This document shows positions 13,831 through 16,516 of a stretch of DNA of 16,516 bases, piece after piece (positions within the stretch are counted from its first letter, which is position 1; each line of letters starts with the position of its first letter). The DNA lies in the NCBI GenBank assembly GCA_964592255.1, contig CAZQCI010000042.1, positions 1 through 16,516 of the forward strand. The letters run 5' to 3'. Both the position numbers and the translations under genes were made by a program. This DNA is from CAZQCI01 sp964592255 (GTDB lineage Bacteria > UBA10199 > SBBF01). The notes beneath the pieces were generated by a model that did not search any database, was not told where the DNA came from, and saw only the letters and a list, made by a program, of their open reading frames with translations.

Positions 13831-14403
13831 TTAGGGAGAACCAGTTTGATGAAAACGATTCATCGCCGCAGGCACTCCCTGTTTTAAGGCAAACACAACC
13901 GCTTCCGCGGCTTGCTCTACCTGTTTAAGGACTATGTCTTTTTCCGCTTTTGAAAAACGGGACAACACATAAGACACAACCTTTTCTTTATCAAGAGGAC
14001 GCCCAATCCCTAACCGCAAACGGTTAAAATCACGCGTCCCCAAAATATCAATGATCGATGAAACTCCATTATGCCCCCCGGCTGAACCGGATGATGCAAA
14101 CTTCATTTTCCCTAAAGGCAAATCTAACTCGTCATGGATCACCAACAGGGAAGAAACATCTTCTTTATAATATTGAAGCGAACCCAAAACTGCATGACCA
14201 CTCACATTCATAAAAGTGAGAGGCTTCACCAAAAGCACCTTATCTCCTTCTATCTCCACAAGGGCTTCTTCACTCTTGGTTTTTCCTGCCTTCCATCGTC
14301 CGCTAAAACGAGCACATAAAAAATCTACTACCTCAAAACCAAAATTATGACGGGTCTGATGATATTCTTCGCCAGGATTTCCCAATCCCACGACAATGTG
14401 CAT
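13831..14403 (-). CDS. pth: Peptidyl-tRNA hydrolase
   Basis: A 190-residue cytoplasmic enzyme that releases the peptide from peptidyl-tRNA dropped by stalled ribosomes. Catalytic and binding motifs are all present: GLGNPG (6-11, Asn10), TRHNFGF with the catalytic His (about 20), LVKPLTFMNVSG with the Asn that binds the tRNA end, VIHDELDLP with the catalytic-partner Asp, and GSAGGHNGVSSI. The ATG follows the rplY stop with no gap (TAA-ATG). rplY-pth adjacency is very common and fits a translation-quality operon. Confidence 0.98.
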   Translation of the reverse strand: MHIVVGLGNPGEEYHQTRHNFGFEVVDFLCARFSGRWKAGKTKSEEALVEIEGDKVLLVKPLTFMNVSGHAVLGSLQYYKEDVSSLLVIHDELDLPLGKMKFASSGSAGGHNGVSSIIDILGTRDFNRLRLGIGRPLDKEKVVSYVLSRFSKAEKDIVLKQVEQAAEAVVFALKQGVPAAMNRFHQTGSP

Positions 14404-15111
14404 TTATTTCTTCGCTTCCTTGGCCGGGGCCTTAGCAGTCGCCGCCTTGGCATCCTTGGCTCCAGCATCAGCAGCACCAGCACCTTCACCCTCTTCTTTC
14501 TTCGCGGTCAAAACTTCAGGTTCGGCCATCACACCCGGTGTTAATTCTTCTTCAGCACGAGGCGCCAAGACGGAGGCAATGGTTAAATCCACTTCACCAA
14601 TAGGCTCAATACCTTGAGGCAATTTCACTTCGTGCAAATGCAGATTCTGGCCAATTTTTAAATGGCTGACATCTACCGTAATTTCTTTAGGAATGTTGAT
14701 CGGCAAGCACATCACTTCCAACTCACGAGTCACTTGCTGCAAAATACCCCCTTCTTTAACACCCGCAGCATTACCCGTAATATGCACAGGAACCGACACT
14801 TTTAATTTTTTATTCAAATCCACATGCAGAAAATCGGCATGAATGAAAACACGAGAAATGGGATGCGCCTGATAATCCTTTAACAGCACATTGTAATCTC
14901 CCTTGCCTTCTACTTTCAATTTGATCAATGCGTTCATTCCCGCAGGAGTCGATACCGCTTTTTCTAACTGACGAGGATCCACAGATAACAAAATACTTTC
15001 CTGATCCTTTCCATAATAAATAGCAGGGATCTTGGCCTCGCGGCGCAATTTATGAGCCTCCCCTTTTCCAATTCTCGTTCTCATGTTAGCACTTAATTCA
15101 ATCTGTTCCAT
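14404..15111 (-). CDS. rplY: 50S ribosomal protein L25, long (Ctc/TL5) form
   Basis: 235 residues. The N-terminal 5S rRNA-binding domain (about 1-95: RTRIGKGEAHKLRREAKIPA, YGKDQES, LLKDYQAHP) is followed by the beta-rich Ctc C-terminal domain (about 100-190: KVSVPVHITGNAAGVKEGG, DLTIASVLAPRAEEE) and a low-complexity Ala/Lys/Glu tail (205-235), typical of non-enteric L25. It stabilises 5S rRNA in the large subunit. It lies 14 bases after prs with AAAGG as ribosome binding site; prs-ctc-pth is a widespread order. Confidence 0.97.
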   Translation of the reverse strand: MEQIELSANMRTRIGKGEAHKLRREAKIPAIYYGKDQESILLSVDPRQLEKAVSTPAGMNALIKLKVEGKGDYNVLLKDYQAHPISRVFIHADFLHVDLNKKLKVSVPVHITGNAAGVKEGGILQQVTRELEVMCLPINIPKEITVDVSHLKIGQNLHLHEVKLPQGIEPIGEVDLTIASVLAPRAEEELTPGVMAEPEVLTAKKEEGEGAGAADAGAKDAKAATAKAPAKEAKK

Positions 15112-15125
15112 ATCATACCTTTCTA

Positions 15126-16073
15126 TTAAACAAACAATGACGAAACCGAATCACCGCGGGCAATACGCCCAATGGCCTCACCTAAAAGAGGCGCCACGGA
15201 AATTTGAGTAATTTTTTTACACGCTTGGGCCGCCTGCGATAAAGGAATAGTATTAGTCGTTACCACTTTTTCCAATACCGACTTCTCAATACGTGATACT
15301 GCTGGCCCCGATAACACCGGATGCGTAATACAAGCCATCACACTCTTAGCCCCATGCTTCTTTAAAGCCTCTGCCGCACTGACAAGGGTCCCTGCTGTAT
15401 CAACAATATCATCCACAAGTACAGCATTTTTTCCTTCCACTTCCCCAATGACATGCATCACTTCCGAAATATTAGGAGCCGGACGCCGCTTATCGATTAA
15501 AGCCAAACTCCCCCCCATCCTCTTAGAATAAGCCCGGGCACGCTCAGGCCCACCCACATCGGGAGACACAATCACCAAATTTTCACCGGTATTCTCATTA
15601 AAATATTAAACAAAGACCTTCACGGCGTATATATGATAAAAAGTAATATAAAAAAAGCCCTGAATCTGACCTGCATGCAAATCTACCGAAACCACACGAC
15701 TCGCTCCCGCCGCCGTCAGCAAATCCGCCACCAGCTTGGAAGATATCGGTGTTCGTGGTGCCACCTTTCGGTCCTGACGAGCATAGCCATAATACGGCAA
15801 TACCGCTGTAATCGTATCGGTAGACGCCCGCTTCAGCGCATCAATCATAATAAGCAACTCCATCAAATTCTCATTGGCCGGAGCACACGTAGGCTGAATA
15901 ACGTAGGCATCCATCATGCGGACATTCTCTTCAATTTCTACCCACACTTCCCCATCCGAAAAACGCTTCACATTCGCCTTAGCCAAAGGAAAACCCAAAT
16001 GTGCAGCAATCTCCTCCGCCAAAGGACGGTGCGCATTACCAGAAAATAATCGGATGTCTTTAAATGAAGCCAT
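15126..16073 (-). pseudogene. prs: Ribose-phosphate pyrophosphokinase with one in-frame TAA
   Basis: PRPP synthase makes 5-phosphoribosyl-1-pyrophosphate from ribose-5-phosphate and ATP for nucleotide, His and Trp synthesis and is normally essential. The gene is 315 codons plus stop-length, the family norm, and stays in one frame from ATG 16073 (MASFKDIRLFSGN) to TAA 15126. A TAA at 15608-15606 (codon 156) interrupts it. The first half has FSDGEVWVEI, YYGYARQDRK (ATP binding) and DLHAGQIQGFF; the second has VSPDVGG, IDKRRP and the PRPP loop VDDIVDTAGT. Just before the stop the usual (D/N)IPVDxLYA reads YITFYHIYA. Split products would lack either the ATP or the PRPP site. It may be a real lesion, a duplicate elsewhere, or a sequence error; the lack of any other damage favours error or a very recent event. 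Confidence 0.85.
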
Positions 16074-16080
16074 AAATTTA

Positions 16081-16169
16081 TCGTCATTCCCACTAAGTCG
16101 GGAATCCTGTCTTACAGGACATGGTGAGCCATGCCGAACCATGGATCCCCGCCTTCGCGGGAATGACGA
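16081..16169. repeat. Composite REP-like element with 11-bp terminal inverted repeats
   Basis: Ends are TCGTCATTCCC (16081-16091) and GGGAATGACGA (16159-16169), related to the element at 1333-1404. The middle carries GGACATGGTGAGCC and CGAACCAT, which match the right half of the repeat at 13220-13263, so two repeat families appear nested. It lies only 7 bases upstream of the prs start and occupies the space where its ribosome binding site and promoter should be; no good ribosome binding site is seen. Confidence 0.75.
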
Positions 16170-16175
16170 TTCTTA

Positions 16176-16194
16176 TGTTGGGGCGCCAGGATTC
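16176..16194 (-). repeat. 19-base copy of the tRNA-Gln 3' end
   Basis: TGTTGGGGCGCCAGGATTC is identical to 16274-16292, which is the acceptor/T-arm 3' part of tRNA-Gln plus two flanking bases. The rest of the tRNA is absent. A displaced tRNA 3' end resembles an attachment-site duplication, but only 79 bases lie between the copies and no integrase is present. Confidence 0.7.
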
Positions 16195-16275
16195 CCCCTT
16201 CGCCACGCTACGAGGGCGAGCTCACACACAATAACGAACTCCCCATCTCACACTACTTAAACCACATAAAACTTG

Positions 16276-16347
16276 TTGGGGCGCCAGGATTCGAACCTGG
16301 GAATGCCGGAATCAAAATCCGGTGACTTACCGCTTGTCTACGCCCCA
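16276..16347 (-). tRNA. tRNA-Gln (anticodon UUG)
   Basis: A complete 72-base cloverleaf on the minus strand. Acceptor arms TGGGGCG/CGCCCCA pair fully, with discriminator A. The anticodon stem CCGGA/TCCGG encloses TTTTGAT with anticodon TTG, and the T-arm CCAGG/CCTGG encloses TTCGAAT. CCA is not encoded. It lies upstream of prs in the same direction, with 200 bases between. Confidence 0.97.
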
Positions 16348-16374
16348 ATAATAGCGGGGGCTTTGCCTCCGGCG

Positions 16375-16516
16375 CCCCCGTACCCCCAACTCCTTCGGAC
16401 TGGCTTAGCCAGATCCTCTCTCGTATTCTCCAAATTAGTTCAATGGCTTTGCCACAGGCCACCCCCGTACCCCCAACTCCTTCGGACTGGCTTAGCCAGA
16501 TCCTCTCTCGTATTCT
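16375..16516. repeat. 87-bp tandem repeat running off the right edge
   Basis: The 55 bases at 16375-16429 (starting CCCCCGTACCCCCAACTCC) recur exactly at 16462-16516. The preceding bases share GGCTTTGCC, so the unit is 87 bp and the array may continue past the window. Each unit contains the small hairpin CTGGCTTAGCCAG. No convincing gene is present in 16348-16516; an open frame across it is a by-product of the 87-bp (29-codon) period. It sits upstream of tRNA-Gln. Confidence 0.85.

Noticed and set aside
15606..15608. Stop-codon recoding or suppression of TAA in prs, considering the nearby tRNA-Gln
   Set aside because: The tRNA-Gln anticodon is UUG, not a UAA reader, and many intact genes here (dnaB, rplI, rplY, pth, the giant gene) end in TAA, so TAA is a normal stop.
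16176..16292. attL/attR of an integrated element at tRNA-Gln
   Set aside because: Only 79 bases separate the direct repeats, with no integrase or cargo; at most a scar.
16375..16516. CRISPR array
   Set aside because: The repeated block is 55 bases with only a 32-base remainder, and the remainder itself shares GGCTTTGCC with the next unit. Only two units are visible and there are no cas genes, so it is a plain tandem repeat.

Overview
The window reads as a bacterial chromosome segment from a deltaproteobacterium-like lineage (Desulfobacterota, Bdellovibrionota or an uncultured relative; inferred from gene order, not from a marker tree). Almost every housekeeping gene is on the minus strand. 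Read from right to left they are prs, rplY/ctc, pth, rpsF, rpsR, a DUF2232 membrane protein, [insertion], rplI, dnaB, a family-2 glycosyltransferase, rph and rdgB. This is the ribosomal-protein/replication block known from Geobacter-type genomes. tRNA-Gln(UUG) precedes prs and tRNA-Asn(GUU) follows rdgB. The left edge holds a RelE/HigB-type toxin followed by the start of its antitoxin.

The unusual part is about 6.8-7.1 kb (roughly 4753-11856) between DUF2232 and rplI, which are normally neighbours. It holds two convergent genes that share a TTAA at their stops. One is a plus-strand AAA_14/DUF4143 ATPase with a PD-(D/E)XK-like C-terminus and a perfect 14-bp inverted repeat touching its start codon. 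The other is a minus-strand gene for an 1881-residue protein. Its N-terminal third joins a pol-beta/tRNA-nucleotidyltransferase-like head (GGVVR, GSDFDF, distal Asp) to a PARP-like ADP-ribosyltransferase core (HGT, FGRGGY, NDY). The remaining ~1200 residues are a helical, HEAT-like region with a recurring FPWDLS-type motif. I do not recognise this architecture as a named family; it is the best candidate here for an undescribed system.

The second notable region is prs, which has a single in-frame TAA at codon 156 of an otherwise intact 315-codon gene. The roughly 40 bases before the stop encode five non-consensus residues. These, like the stop itself, can each be explained by a G:C to T:A change.

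The intergenic spaces carry several short palindromic repeat families (1228-1277, 1333-1404, 13220-13263, 16081-16169), a 14-bp-arm inverted repeat between pth and rpsF, truncated echoes of both tRNA genes each displaced by exactly 98 bp, and an 87-bp tandem repeat at the right edge. No transposase, integrase, CRISPR array or rRNA gene is visible. No stretch over 300 bases is without a gene; the longest gaps (4753-4992, 1218-1417, 16348-16516) are described in the entries.
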